Of a stretch of DNA of 64,000 bases, positions 1 to 15,300 are shown in pieces. The DNA lies in contig ML133460.1 of assembly GCA_003864495.1 (NCBI GenBank), positions 1,162,873 through 1,226,872 on the forward strand, given 5' to 3'. A program made the position numbers and the translations under genes. Positions within the stretch are counted from its first letter, which is position 1. Every line of letters starts with the position of its first letter. The DNA comes from Nemopilema nomurai (taxonomy: Eukaryota; Cnidaria; Scyphozoa; Rhizostomeae; Rhizostomatidae). The notes under the pieces are model-generated. The model did not search any database and was not told the DNA's origin. It was given only the letters and a program-made list of their open reading frames with translations.

Positions 1-315
1 TTGCAGCTCGCGTGAATAGGATGCCGGGCTTTTGCCGAAGCTGTAACTTCACTTTGTATCCTATTCTGACTCGCTACTTCCTTTACCCCTTCTCTTTCAA
101 AATGAATGTTTAAACAATAGTTTCAAAGGACAATAGTTTCAAAGGCGCAATTTATAACCATTATAATTGGCTTAAGTGGTAAAGTTAGTGTATTTGGAAG
201 ATTGCGATTTACTTATCAACAGTGGTTGCGATCAATCAAAGGTCACGTGGAAAGTGAGCTCAAATCCTGAAAGGTGCAGTGACTTTCATTTCACTAACAT
301 CTATCCCATTTTTAG
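1..315. other. Intron sequence upstream of the first visible VIRMA exon
   Basis: The exon at 316 opens with one base that completes a codon, so an earlier exon must exist. I see no stretch in these 315 bases that matches the preceding human segment, so it probably lies before the window. Confidence 0.5.
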
Positions 316-3300
316 GTGGGTTTCTGCTATAGAAGATATTCCAGGACTATTGCCACAAGGACTTGTAAGTCTTTTTGACAATCTATTAAAATTTTGTTTT
401 ATTGCTTCAAAGTATATGTTTATGGGCATCAACAAAGCACTAGACAGTCTAATTCTTGTTCATCATTTTCTTGCTGTAGCTACTTTTTCTATGTCCTTGT
501 TCCCTAATTTTCGTTCGGCTTCGTTTGGACCTCTTCCGTCTTGTCAAGATATGATACGTATGTTGAATGATGTCATGAAGATGGGAAATACTTGTTGAAG
601 AAGAAGTGTTAATAGCAATATTGAAAACCATGAACATCAGACTGGAGCGCTCTTCTTATTGGGTTTTTAGCATCGTGGTCTGTGCGATTTTGTTTCTCCT
701 TATCATCATCCTCAATGTGTCAAACCTTCCCACCTTAAGAGCCAAGTCTCTCTAATCCTCAGATTTGTACATTACCTTCACCTCTCGACATATAAACATT
801 TCTAACCGTTTTTGCTGAACTGTAATTTGATTCTTTGTAGGCCTTTTTGATGCTGAAAAGAAGCCATACCGGTAAGGAAAAGAACGTATTAAACATCCCT
901 CCTTCGCAGGAGTCTTACTTTTAAATACTAAGCTTGCATGATAGATATAATGTTACGTCTCAGTAGAATGAATTCTCAAACTTTAGAAAACCGCATGCGT
1001 CTGGACAGCTGTTAAAAGCAAAGGTCAAACCAAGAAATGCTGCCGGCAAAGTTTAACATAAAGCAATTTTTGATAAGGCTATGCCAGTAGTGCGCAGGCA
1101 CATTTCTATCCTAGGCTTTAAAATTCCGATAACATGACATGAAGGTAATGTTTTGATGATGATAACACGCCTTATGATGACTTAGTGCCATTTCCAGAGG
1201 CCCTCGACGTGCTTGTCAGATGGTCTAGCCTGGCTCTGGATGTAAACGAGGCGATGAAGCTGCCTGTCGGAGTGAACATCAGGCAGTTGAAAGCGGGCAT
1301 CAAGCTGGCAAGCAGCCTTTGCCGGTGCAACGAAGAAATTTCTACCAGGATGATGGTGAGAGTTTTGCGTTTGTACCTATCAGAACGGCTCGGCGCTAAT
1401 TACCAAAGGCTCGTAAAATCTGATTCCATCATATTAAAAATCTCTTTATTCTTTGACAATTTCTTGGGTATTTTTCGTCGAGATCAACTTGATTTTGAGT
1501 CTTGTGGTCATAAACTCACTCCGTATGTTTTGATTTACCCCTTCACTTTTCTGTAACTCTGAATGCCTTAAGAAGGTTTTTCCTAAAAGCGATTGACTGA
1601 TGTTGCATTTGCTTGTTTTGATTTCTTACGATTTCTTGATTTCTCACGTGATTCTCTATCTTAAAGGAGGCTGGAATTCAACGAAAGCTTGTTGCCTTGC
1701 TTAAACAGGAGAACACGGCATCCTCAATCAAGCTTCTTGTTATCCAAGGTTTTTTCATTTTGTCTAATTGTTTGTTTCTCCTTGGATTTTGAATGGCTGA
1801 ATGGGATTCTCGTTGTCTCTTCAGCGAATTTGCTTTTTGCTCCAGCACACGAAGCCTTTTGTGCCCTAAACAACATTTCCCTTTCAATGCACAAGTTGGA
1901 AGCGACAATTTTACTTCATATTCTCTCGTTGATTATTGTCAATAAATCGTATCCTAGAGTTTTATTTGCTTTATCAAACCAGTTTTCGCTTACCTTTATG
2001 CTCTTCAGTTTTATCAAAAGTGAAAGATCTCCCCCACATCACTTTGGGGCGCCTAACAAACTAAATGCACTTTGTGACTCAGTGGATATGTCAAGTCCGG
2101 AGAATTTTATTGTTTGAAGCGTTAGTTTTATAAAGTAATCTCTACATTTTGTGATCAATTGATATGTAAATCGGATCCAATCTGTTCTTCAGCTTTGGAC
2201 AGTACGACTGACATGTCCGCCGGAGTCGAGCACTTCCTGGGCTGGAATGTCAAGAAAGAGGTTTGTTGGCCATGATTCCTAACTCGGTTTGGATCGGCAC
2301 ATCATGTTTATACCTGAATCAATGACTATTGAATCAATGATTATTGATTGATGATTATTGATTGATGATGATTGATTGGTGATTATTGATTGGTGATTAT
2401 TGATTGTAGTGTTCATGATACTTTCGCCAGCTGTCCTGCCAACCTGGTCAGTTATTGATCATTATTATAAGCAGCAGCACTGACTTATTGCTAGCAGCAT
2501 ACTGTTGAATCTGATTTGATTTTTTGTTGCGTTTTATTCTCCCAAACGTCTTTATAGGGTACAACAGGTTGCGGAAGAGAAAGCCCGTATGAAGAAGTTG
2601 TCCAGTATCTCCTAACGGAGCCAGTAAGTCGCTTCTAGATTGCAAAATGGTTTGAAACTGGCAAAATCTAAGAAACTGCGTTAATCTAACACTCTGTAAA
2701 CGACTAGGAAGAAAGAGTGGAGAGAAACACCTTTTTGTTTTATAATGTGACGGGATGCTTTGAATTGTTCCATTTTGTTTCATTGGGCCTGTTTGTTACC
2801 TACTGTGTTAACTGTTAACGGATATACTAACAGTGTTACATGTTAAAATGATGGTACCTGAGAAACCTCGCAGTTTTGATCTAAACCGTTTGCAATTGCG
2901 TGTACCTCTATTTTGACAGGCTGTTCGTGTCGTCACTGCGATTAAGCGGCTTCTTAGGAAAGCACATTTCTATGAGTCATTGGCCAACCTTCAGAGTTTT
3001 GCAGATCGGTAAGTTTGGTATTTTGGTACTGAATTTTTCAGCATCCTACTTCTTTTGGCTTGTCATCAACCATTTATCGACAAACTATTTAAGGACTTTG
3101 AACAGGTAGTTTTCACAATTCTTTCACTTTACTGATAAGTAGTGCCGTTTTGATAATTTTGCTTCAAACTTTTTTGAAATCATTAATAAAATTTGAAAGT
3201 TGTTTGCTTCTTTCTTTCTCTCTCACTCACTCACTCACTTACTCACTCACTCACTCCCTCACTCCCTCACACTCACTCACACACTCACTCACTCACTCAC

Positions 3301-6300
3301 TCACTCACGCACTCACTCACTCATATACTTCTTCGCTGTATATGTCTCGGCTGTATTGCCATGGTCCTATTTGCACCTCACGTCACTTGTTACTTGTTAT
3401 TTCATTTGCACCTTCCTTTTTCAAGTCTTTGCAATAGCATAAGCTCATTAGCAACGGAGGAGCAGAAGAAGGTGGATTTAGAGAAGACAGAGGATGATGT
3501 TGAAATGAAGAAAGATCCCGAAGGCGAGAAAGAGAAAAGGATGTTGTCAGAAAGCAATGATTTCTTCATTCCCGTGTCGCTGTTCTCAAATGAAGATTTG
3601 GATGTCATAATTGCAGCTTTGGATGACGTTCAAACTGTACTGAACAATGCACAAGAGCTTATTGTGAGTATTTTAAGGAGGCTTTAACATTACGGCGCGT
3701 GGCTGTACCCTTGTTAGAACAAAAACAGTGGCAGGAATAATGACAACAGGCTCGAGAATTCTAGAGTAATGATGGAGAGAGCGAATGACGTCGCTTAATT
3801 GGCGTCAGACCCTTTCAGTTGAAACTTTTTCTTTTATGTTCTTACGTTTATCAGTTATTGAATACCATCATTCTTGCAAGTGCCATCCTCATTCCTATGC
3901 AAGGCTGCTACTGTTATTGATGCTCTGATCGTCAGTATACATAAGTCCTAACCAATCTAATGGTTTTTCCCAAATCAGTCCCAACCAGCACTGAAGAACT
4001 TTCCAACGTCTGCCAAGGTTGTTGACGCTTCTCCAAATGACTGCCGGCCTGCAGTTTTCTCGCTTTTGCGCAAAAGGTGCGTATCTCTTAGCAGAAGTTG
4101 TTGCAAGTTCTCTAAATCCATGCCTATTTCTTAAACACATCTTGCAAATTTCTCCCTCGACTTATGCATAACTTTAGACCTTTTTCTGCAGCAAATGGAA
4201 ACCTTTTTTGGTTTTTTTCCTTTTCATTCAGGATCCATAGCTTGTTACATTAATGATTTGCTTTGTTGCAATTCCTGCAAATTTAATCACAGAAAGTATT
4301 TTTATTATACAAACGAAAGAATGCCGCTAGGCCAGTAACCAGACGGCCTCTTTGAAACCAGTCACGTGGACAACTAATTGTATTTTTGAGAACCATAATG
4401 CTGGTTACATAAGGATCCTATTTATGAATCGTCCTTTTTAGCCATTTGTTTTGTGAAACGAGCTATTTATATTCTGAAGAACGTTTTTCTCTCGTAGGCG
4501 ATTCCTGGAATCTTTGCTTATTCTCATATCGTCTCCTGTGTTCTGTGAACCATCCGTTTTTTCGAAAATTAGAGACCTGCTTTTCAATTTTTTGGAGGAC
4601 GAGAAAGGTAATTTGTTCGATTGTCCGCAGTTCGATTCAGTGATTTTGCCAACATTTTATGTAAACATATAGACTGAACTGTCTCTCATAGTCTCCCAAA
4701 TTATTTTCGAATATTTGGCGAAAAATATTTGCAGAAAAACGCCGAATCATGGCTTTTATTGTCTGCGCTTGTATTGAATTTTGCGAGGCCTTTTCTTGTT
4801 TTCAACTGATATTTCTGCCTTGGAAGCAGCTACAGCCCGGTAATTGTTATTTATCTATTTAAGGTTTGATCTTCTTGGCCTCGGAGCCCAACACCATGAA
4901 TGGAATGATCAGAATTCTGACGCAGTCTTCGGTATGTATCAGTCAGCGAAGATCACTCTATTCTCAGAGTCTTATTTGCAAATCATTCGACGTTATCAAA
5001 TGTATCGACGTTATCAGGCGCCCCAACACTGAAGCCCCAACACTGAAGCCCCGAACCCCTATATAACTGAAGTCATCCGGGCGGTACACCGAGAATCAGT
5101 AGATAGTCAGCTTAGCTTTTATGGGAAGGAATTCTTGAATTGTGTTATCTCTGCGCATTTCAGCTTGATTGCTGGCCAAAGCGTCCTGTATCCGATATCT
5201 GGAATGCAGTTCAGGTGCGAAAGCTCCACATGTTAATCTGTCTCAAAATTGACCAAAATCTTTTGACAAATGCTTGCTATTGTGATAAGCTATGACCGAT
5301 TCTTGTAATGTGAGCTCTTCTCTTTCTCCATAAGGAAGCTGATGGTCACTATAGCGAGGCGCCGTCTTTAAAGGTTGGTAACTCTACAAGTCTTTAATGC
5401 TCTCAAAATTACGTTGTACCTCTACTTTGTTTGAATTCATTCCGTCTTTTCTACCTTCTTCATTTTGTTTCACCATCCAATCATTTAAATTTTATGCTAT
5501 CAATATCTTACGTCTTGACGATAGTCACCAAACTTTTTTAGCAATTTACTGATTGATTGGTTTATTGATTGAGTGATTGATTGATTGGTTGGATGAGTGA
5601 TTGATCGATTGACAAAATTTTCTGATTTTGATTCCATTGTGTAAAATTTATGTAATCTAACCCAAGAAAACCATTGTTTTTGAAAAGGAGCTGAAAAACG
5701 ATCCCAGTGCAGCTGAGAATTGCGTGCCTCACCACCTTGGATTGCTGCTAATTTACCATTTGCAGGTATCACTTTGTGCATGTTTAAGTGATTATGATTT
5801 AGTGATTTTTAAGCTGATGACCAGGTGATGGAAAAGACTCTTTTTGGAGATGACATGATGCAGAAGAGTGAAGTGGAAGTCATAAGGAGGGACACAACTT
5901 GTCCATTCTTCCATCTGCTTCTAGCTAAATGACATGGGAAAAGCATGTGTGTGTATGTCAGTACAGCTGTAAACAGGATCAAGCTTTTCAGTGTTAGAGG
6001 GCTTCTCAATGACAAAGTCATAGTCTTGTTAATTCCCATTCTTCAACAACGTGAGCTTACCTGCAAGAACCAAAAATACATAAAGGAAGAAGTTCTGTAT
6101 ACAATAGTTCTTTTTTTCCACGAATTACCTTTGGATTGCTAGATATTGCTGTTATTGCTACTTCAGCATGCTAAGAATTTTCTGATTTCTTTTAAAACTT
6201 ATAGAGTCTGCAAGGAATTGACCAGCTGATCAGCGCAGAGAAAACAGGTTCGTATAAACCTCAGAAGTAAAGTCTTTATAAAATCTGATTTATTTAGATA

Positions 6301-9300
6301 GTATCGTTAATGTTGTTAATTTCGTTAATGTTGTTAGGTATATAAATAACATCCTAATTCAGCAACTAGTGTTGCACAATGATCATTTCACAAAGCATCT
6401 GCCTTTGATCATTCTTTTGTTTTTTTTTTAATTTATAATTAAAAGTTAAATAAAAATTTAAATTTTTTTTATAAAATTTCTCATTTTCTCTCTATTTTGA
6501 CACTCTTTCTTCTTTAGGGATTTCCCCCAACGAAATGGATGATGCAGTCAACTTGTCAACACTTCACACCTTGTATTCAATGACATTTACTCCCATTGGT
6601 ACCTTCACTCTTTTCACGATTTTTTTCTAAGAGGGTGTTAATTTTGCCTTGCCATAATGTTTTGGCTAAAATGCAGTGTTGTCTCTTTTGAGCTTTCTCT
6701 TCACATTTTAGGCACCCTCTTTTGTAAGCTCTCCATATATAGAAATGAATAACTCTATGCCCCCAGTGAGGATTGTTGGTGTTTTGCCCTGAAACATTTC
6801 TTGGTAGACATTCTTTTATCATTCATGAAGCTATATTTGTATCGGTTTTTGCACTTCCTTCCAGGAAAAGTGGCTGTGACGTCAGTCCTTTCCCAACGTG
6901 ACAACCTCCGTTGTCTGATGCCGTTTGTAGAACACACAGGTACTTTCCAACTTATACTATATTTATACTATTTCCCAACAGATACTATCAGCGATAAATG
7001 TGATGCTATTTGCTTTGTTTGATTTGTTCTCGTAAACCAATGTTTGTACCATTTCAGTCTTTTAGTACTCTTTAGACTACCATTAAATCATTAAATCAGT
7101 CAATCAACTAGATAGATCTTTCGATTTTGCGAGAATTCTTTTTTCACACACAGGCAAATATATCCAAGCCTTCCGTCATTTTCCTATTAATCCCTAAAAT
7201 CCTGCATCGACCTCCAAATCAGAATCTTTTTCGATCCTCCTCCCCACTCTAAGCATAAGCCTAAACTTTTGTTTTCCGTTTCGCAAATCAGCCCCAACAC
7301 CCTTCTCTACTCACCGAAACGATCTACCTACACATCATAAATACATTAATTGTTTCTCTGCATTTCAGAGGGCGAGGGTGAGGGCAAGACCCGTCGTTCC
7401 GTTTCGAGCAAATACGCATCAATCTTGCTGCTTTTAACAATACAAAGTAAGTCACCCGTTTGCAAGCGTTATATAATACTGCCATTGTCCCTGGTGATGT
7501 TGATGACCTCATAAATAAATCCCTTGTGTTTTTTAGAAGACCTGAAGTAGCTAGTTATATTCCTTTTATCTATTGGTAGGGTGGTGTTGAGTTTACACAC
7601 GGTTGAACTATGGAATAACGCTATACCTTGGAAAAATAGATTTTTTGGATTCCGAGTATAAGTAACCATTTGCAGTCATACTAAAAAGGACTGTTCAACA
7701 TTTTTCTCGCAGCTAGACGGTTTGATATTTTCTCGCAATATTTTTCGCTGCAGCTATGCTTGGCACGAACTTATAATTATTTCCTTTTCAATTGCTTCGA
7801 TTGGCTAGTGATAGATACAAGCAAAAATGCTAGTTTGCAAAGCACTATTCACCCTCAACCAAACATACATTAGTTAAAATATTCACAACCCTGTTTAAGA
7901 AGACATTTTTCGAGTTGCGAAGCTTTAATTAAAATTAACGAGCAACACAGTAAGGTGTTTCTTTTTGTAAGTTCAACACCCTTGTTCCTTCTTGGTTTCA
8001 CGCGGCTCAGCACTGCGTATATGATTACTTGGACGTGCAACGAAAAGCTTTCATTCAAATGTTTCGTAACACCAGTAGGTTTTCATGGTTCATATGGTTC
8101 CCTATTTATTGATGATCGCTGCATTTTTGTCTAGTTTCAGAAAACATCAAGTCGTTAGAAAAGTTCGGAAGTAAATTGCTTGCAGTACCTAAGAAAGGTT
8201 TGCTGTAGTTTATTTTTACATATTTGTTGGTTAGTAGTTTTCTGGAAAATCAAGAACGTAGGTTTTGAAAATGCCAGTTAGTTTTGTAGCGTGTAGGTTT
8301 TGATGTCGCTGTAAAATGCTTTGAAGCAAACTTCAAGATAATGCTGGAGGACACACTAGGTCATACATAGCTGCTTACGAAGTCACTCCATCTTAATGGG
8401 TCCCTTGAAACCATTTTTTAAGCCCCCCTGATGATTCAAATGATAAAATTTTTATTGGTGAATTGCCTAGAGGCTGATTGTTTTGCCTCATCAAATTTGC
8501 ATGCCTTGTTCCGCTCACAAGATGTTTTTGCTTTTGACAGAAGCGGACACCTCGCTAACCGAATTAGGCCACTACCTTACTCCACTTGATCGCATCATCA
8601 AAGTCGACTTGAACGCCATTGTGAACCTCATCGAGTACATCAAAGGGTATGTCAACAGTAGCCAATCAGCGCTGCTTGAAGAACCAACAATAATTTGAAT
8701 GAATGACGTGTTTCAACGTTTGTGTTGTTATTGCAGAATTACCTTCATTTTGGTTCTATTTCTGCGAACTATGAGATATTATGGTCAATGCTAGTTATAA
8801 TGATGTCAACGATAGGTTGATATTGTTCAATCGTTCGCCAGATTGGCTTCGGCTGACAAATTTATTACCAAACCAATTGTATATGCAACGAAATTTTTTC
8901 ATTAATTGTGTTTCAACGAAATCTTATCACAAAGACTGCATAAAACAACAGATGGAAAATGAACGAAGTAACCTAACGTGTCTAGATTTTATTTTTATAG
9001 TAATGTGCTAAGCTTACAACGACAGATTTTTACTAAAGATTGGGTTTAGGTGCACTTCAAGACGCTAAAAAATGTGAAAAAGGTCATTGGCCATTTCTAA
9101 AAGCTTTAATTTTGTCATTTTTACATCAAAACGCTGGAGATTGTGCTGGTTAATTTCAACATCTCTAAGCACCAGAATTTGACACGTAGTGATGGAATTC
9201 TCGGCCTCTGAGTGTGTACTCCCACGAAGAAGAGATTGAAGGTGATCTAACAAGTTTTGCCGATATTTCTAGGGAACTGGACTCATTTAAAACGAACACG

Positions 9301-12300
9301 AGCAGCCCAAGGGGGATTCATACAGCACTTCGTCTCCTCAAGTACATTTGCATAGCCCCAGAAAGTGAAAATGATGGTAAGATTGTCATGTACTGCAGCT
9401 AGTTGTATGATCACAAATGGGATATTTTTGTTTCGCATGTGAAATTGCCCGTCGATTGGTCTTCTTTCTGTAGTGAACATTTCGCTTTATGTATGGGGGT
9501 ACTTCTTGCAAAGAGATCCATTTGACTTGAGCTTTGAATTGATGCTGAACTGTTTCATATGTATTCAATTGAATAGTATTCCTGCAATGTATGCCATCTA
9601 GAAATTGTTTTTGACACGTATTTCTGGAAACTAAGGCCTTGTAATGATGTGCATTTTTCTATTTGATTATCTCTATTTTTCAATCATACTCTTTTAAACA
9701 AGACCGCCCCCTTTCGTGTCGTTGTGAGCTTATAAGTCTATTGTCTTTCCCAAGCCGAGCAAAAGGCGCTAAAATGGAGCCTTGCGATCATCCAGTTGTT
9801 CTCTGCCAATGCCATCGACACACTTCTGCAGCTGCTGAACAAACTGGGCGACCGCTTGGTCACGCCCTGGAGGCAGAACCAGGCGTTCTCCAGTCATCAC
9901 TGCTCCGTGCTCGTCAGCCTGGCAGTGCCGTTGCTGCAGCTGATTCGTGCCATGCTCCGCGAGCTCATTGACAGTGGCAACGTGCCCTTCAAGGACGCCC
10001 GTCTCCTGCACGGCGTCTTCGTCCTGCACACCATCCTCTGCTCCAGGCCCGTGACTGGACAGCTTGTTGGCACCATCTCACAAGTAAGCTGCCGAAAGTT
10101 GATCACTCTTTGATTAACCGTCTTTCCGCAGCATTTCGAAGCCTTCTTCAGACCTATTCGCACACGGAGAGCGCTCGAAAGACTCTTTTTACTCTTGTCC
10201 CCTATGGTATTCCATTGCTGTTATTCGCCAGTCGTTTTCGACTGTTAAGAGAGTCGGGAATCGATGGTCGAAACTTACCATTGAAAGTGCTTGCCTCTTT
10301 GAGCTTCTTTAGCCGTATTTCATGGTCTTGCAATAAATAAAACAGATAAACTCTGAAAGACGTGCCTAGGGACGCGAAATGTCTGCAAGCCTAACGCGTA
10401 TCTCCACTATTTCCAACGTGGATAGTTTACTGCTCTACTGTGTTATTCCCTTGGTGACTTCCCAGTTCGTGTATTAAATAGTCCATCACGGTAGTATTAG
10501 ACATTTGAGACCTCCATGGCTGTCCCATGCAGGTCTGCTCAGCTCGAACAAGTCCACCTCATACAAACCTACTTCCTCTGCACCCTGTTGCCATTACGTT
10601 AATCATTAGTACGCATTTCTATTCTTCTCCCCTTCCTCTAGGTGCAATCAGAAATTGTGTCCATCTTGCTCAAATTTACCTCGACCACAGCTCCAGAGTC
10701 GCAGGATGGTGAGTATTTATATTGCTTCTGACGAAACTTACTTACATAGTAGCTTATTTACATTGTAATATTACTTATTTTATGAAAGTGTAAAAATATA
10801 GCCGTGTGTACCTTTTGCGTATGTTAACCCTGCACTGGGTATGTTTTGGGCAAGTTTCCTTAAGCTGAGTTCTACTGAAGAATCTATACGCTTCAGCGAA
10901 CGTCCATTCAGGGTAAACTCTGGGTTGCACTTAACCTGACTGTCCTGTCCCAACGGTGATAGGAGTAGGCTCTTAAATGTCCATCCGTTATTCTTCCGTG
11001 TTTTTTCGCAGTGCTGAGAGCGAGTTCCTGGTATCTCATGCTAAAGGAGCTTGTGCAATACACGTGTTCAAAACCGCAGGTGCGTCATTCTGCCCGAGTT
11101 ATCCCCTAGTCGTGTATCATTTTGCTGCCTATTTCGCAGGGGCTGACAGCATTTCAATATCATTTCATTTGTAATCAGTGGACCCTTGCTTTTGAGATTG
11201 TTTAAGCAAAGTCATGAGCTGAAGAAACTTCTCCTGCTAATGAGGGAAAAATCTTCTGTCTGCGTAAAGACCTAAAAGGAAGTCTAATCGGAAATAAACC
11301 AAGCCTCTTTACTTTCGATCCAATTCTTATTTTTTTATTTTTTTTTTATTCTACGCTTTATTTTCAGGCCTTCCTCAGTGGCGTCGTGTTGTTGTCGGAG
11401 CTGCTGCCCGTTCCATTTCCCGTCCACGCGGTACAGGTATTCGATTAAGCATTCTTTACGGAGTTACCTCAGCTTCTGTACCTTATCTTCATTATGAAAT
11501 GGAGCCGCGAAGGGGCTTTGATTTGCATACGTCAACCTCCTGGCATACGTGCTGTGGCGATCCAAGCAACATTGCTCTCTGTTGCCAGGTTTGATCTGAA
11601 TGCGAGGGCAGCCTCTATCTAAGATTTTAGAGCCGATCACGTGTAAAGGGCGTTTAAGTCTCCTTGGCATTGTTTTACTGTTGGTGACGGAACCCAAACA
11701 CGGCCTTATCTCTTGTGCCGCAAATATACATAAAGGCGGATTTCAGAAGCGCTGCTGTTTAATGCTGACGCCTAGTTCCACTGTTTACTTTTGCAGGATT
11801 TGACGCCAGATGATATTAAAGCCCTCAGTAACCACAGGCTTTTGTGGATGGTCCACATTGGCGCCCTGGAAAATGAGATCCAGTCCATGCTCAAGTCGCT
11901 TGTTGGTGAGTTGTGCATTCAGCAGTAAGACACCTTGCAGTCTACAGGGGATACGTAGCCTCCTATTCATTTAGAGGTTGTGCTTTCAGCAGTAAGACAC
12001 CTTGCAGTCTACAGGGGATACGTAGCCTCCTATTCATTTAGAGCTACACACGCGCCCTGGTCTTTTTCAAGGGCGTTTATCTTCCGCTATGAACTCAATA
12101 ACTTTCCTCAAATACAAGTAGAGTCTTGTGCTCTGGCATCGCCTAGTTTTCATACTTTTCTGACGCTCCATTTTTCTACGCCACTTTAGTACGCCATTTT
12201 TAAAGCGTCCCTTTTTAAACGCTCTTTATTTCAAATGTCCCATTTTGATACGCCAATTTTTTATGCGCCTCGTATTATGTTTTCCTGCCCAGTTTTATTT

Positions 12301-15300
12301 GATCTTAAGAACCCTCGCCTCAATGTCATTCTATAAGCATTCTCTCTGCCCCAGGCTCCTGCTGCACCTACTTGCAACACTCTTTGAGAAAGCTCTGCCT
12401 ACAGTTGTGTGATCTGGGAGCTGTAACTGCGCTCGGTACCATTCGGTAAGTGCCCCTGCGCAGCACCACATCTGAATGTCTTCAATCTTTTCATTCAAGT
12501 AGCTGATTTAAGTTTTTCAAATATTCTGCCTATCTACTTAAGAGCAAAGTTGTGTTTCTTTTTTGAAGAAAACTCAAATTCATCATTTGCGAATATAACC
12601 GTAAAATTCAAGCCTCAGGGTAGGCTCCATTCAGACTAGCCTTTTCAGCTGCATCTTCTCCTTGCACTGCAAAACAATAGAAAGAGGATTTGTTTTTCTT
12701 CAGCTTCCTCTGCGAGGCTATAGAGGACGAAATGGTGAAAATGTCTCGACCTCAGGGGGAAACCGAAGAAAAAACAGAAGACAAAGAGGATGACTCATTT
12801 GAAAGCAGGTTAGATTGTAGCTTCACGTAGTCAGATTATGGCTCAGTAGGAATCATTTATTTAATTATTTTCGAACCATTGATCATGATAGCTGCACCTT
12901 TTTTATAGATCGCGAAGCCCCTAAATTCTTGTTGAAGGTACTCCGCTTTATAAAAATAAAAAGAAACGTGCTAGAATTATGGAGGCTATGGAGTATAGAG
13001 GGACTCCTGAAGGCATTGTTAATATTTTGTTCTGTTTTCTTTTCACTGCTTTTTACTTCATTTTCTACGAACGAACTTGTGGTCTTATCCTAAAGACATG
13101 CGCGCCCACCCCGATAAATTTGAAAATTCGTGGGTGTTGTTCGCTCGAGAACCGATCCTCAGCGTGAAAAGTTTTGCCGTAGATAAGCTGATTTGTTCTT
13201 GCATTTGTTAATTGAGGTTGTTGTTCCAGTATTCGCCATGCCTCTTGACAGTTTCAGTTCGCTGTTCTTTTCGAGCTTCCTATCGCTTGAGGCAATGAGA
13301 TCCTTGCTGGTTATACACATTACAGTAGTATCTATCCCGTTATCCTTTACGTCATCATTTCAATATTCGATCCCTCTGAATCCCCTTCAGCTTTGCCGCA
13401 AGAGTGATTTCATTGCTGTCGTCTGCTGTTTCGCAGCCTGGTGGCAAACTGGCACTCCTGCACTTAATGCGTCAAGGGTGAGTGGCCTTTGATTCTCAAT
13501 TATCGTCAATGCTCCAAATCTTTGGCAACTTCATCCGTGAGTTTATGTGACGTCATACCCAAACAATGCATATCTGACCGTGGCATAAAAACCCCCTTTC
13601 AGTCAAATGTTTCGATTTTTCAAATAATACAGAACAGATCGCTTACATCATCATTTCGCAAGTAGCATGTACTATCCAATTTTTACCTTCAATGGTTTTG
13701 AAATCCACAGGTTTTGAAAGATGTCTGTCGACCATATTCTCTATTCTTATTTTCCTTTTAATATCATTCTTGATGATTCGCTTTTATTTACTTTGTTACG
13801 GCTCGTAACACATGCTTACAACCAAAATTTGATTGAAATGAAACCTTGCCTTGATATTTCTCGTTAAATGAGTCAAGAAAGCCCTTTCATGCTAGTACGA
13901 ATCTTTTGCTTAGGGAGGAAGAGGAGAACGAATTCTCGAAGCTGATACCAAATATTTTTGAGCTGTTGGCCAGTGATGGAAAATCCAATGAAAATCCAGT
14001 TCTTGTGCACGGAGTCTTGGTATGTTCATCTGAGCTTTGATATGCAATTTTCTAGAAAACATGGAGATGTTAATGCTTTTTATCTTCAAGCTTAGTCTTC
14101 CTGGACCATTCGCTTTGTGAAAGTTGTTTGTTCTGGAAATTGTTTATAGAAAAAAAATCATTCAAAAACATTTCCTGAGGTTAATGATATCAAAACAAGG
14201 GTCGAACATGTTTTGTAGAGCCTAGAATGGTACACAGTGATACAATCAGTGGTGTGCGGGTGTAGTCAAGATTGCCACTGCAACGAAAGTGTTTTGACAG
14301 AAATCCAAGAATTAAAGAGTAAATGTGTTATGGTTATGGTTCATAATTGTTATTTTTGCGTTTGAAGTGACGGGTTCTGAAGCTGCTGTAGAAATTAAAG
14401 ACCGCCGCTATTAATGAATTTAGCGCAGCCAGGGTTCTTAAACAATAACCCCGGCGGTTATGTTTTACTGCTGTTTTTGGTTTCTAAGTACACGAGTGAA
14501 GTAACAGACGCAGATTCGTAGAAAGGCAGAGAAGGCAAGTAACAGAAGGGCTCTTCTGAACTGCCCAGACAGCGAATCCGACACTTAGATAATTTAGCGG
14601 CTCTTTTACTTTCTACCACTTAGATAGTAAAGTCACATGAATATCAATCAAGATCATGCACATAGAACGATGTTATTTGCTTATACCTTTCTGACTTGGC
14701 TTTCAACCCACAATCGTACGTTTGTTTAAGAGCTTTTGAGATGAACTGAATCTGAAAATAGCAAGCTCTCTGCGAAGAACCATCACTCTAAATAATTCAA
14801 TTCACGATTAAATAACGAGCAGGCATTTTATGCTCTAGTACAATCACTAACTTAGTGGTGTAAAAGCTCGACTTGAAAGTATTTGGATTTTTAATCCACA
14901 GATTGTATTTGCATTGTTTCAAGCATGACCCCCGCTTTTGTGCTGGTATGACCCTGTTAACTCGAAGTTGTTTGCAAGGTTCTTTTACACATGACATTTG
15001 TTCAGGAGGTCACGATTTACAACAACAGAAAAGGCCTAGCATTATTTCAAAAACCAAAAGGCAATTTCATTTTCGCAGTGTTGTTTTCAAGAATAATCTT
15101 GTCACTAGATAAATTTGTGATTTAAGAAAATTAAGTATCTCTTGGTAACTACAGTCCTTCCCCTCTACAATTCGCCGGCATAAAGGTTTTTCCCAAACGT
15201 CAATCATGCGACACTTTTCTCATCTGGGTCTCAAGAAGTGTCCTCGTGTCGTGATCCACCTTAGAACACTTAGAGTCATCCGTCATTTGCCAGGTATTTG

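Noticed and set aside
1846..1908. Candidate VIRMA exon reading HEAFCALNNISLSMHKLEA
   Set aside because: It looked plausible, but the exon ending at 1748 joins directly in phase to 2193-2260, where ALDSTTDMSAGVEHF matches the human order; the extra exon would break that.
3150..3687. Long open frames with Ser-Leu-Thr-His repeats
   Set aside because: They are translations of the ACTC microsatellite. The real coding part here is only the VIRMA exon 3438-3663.
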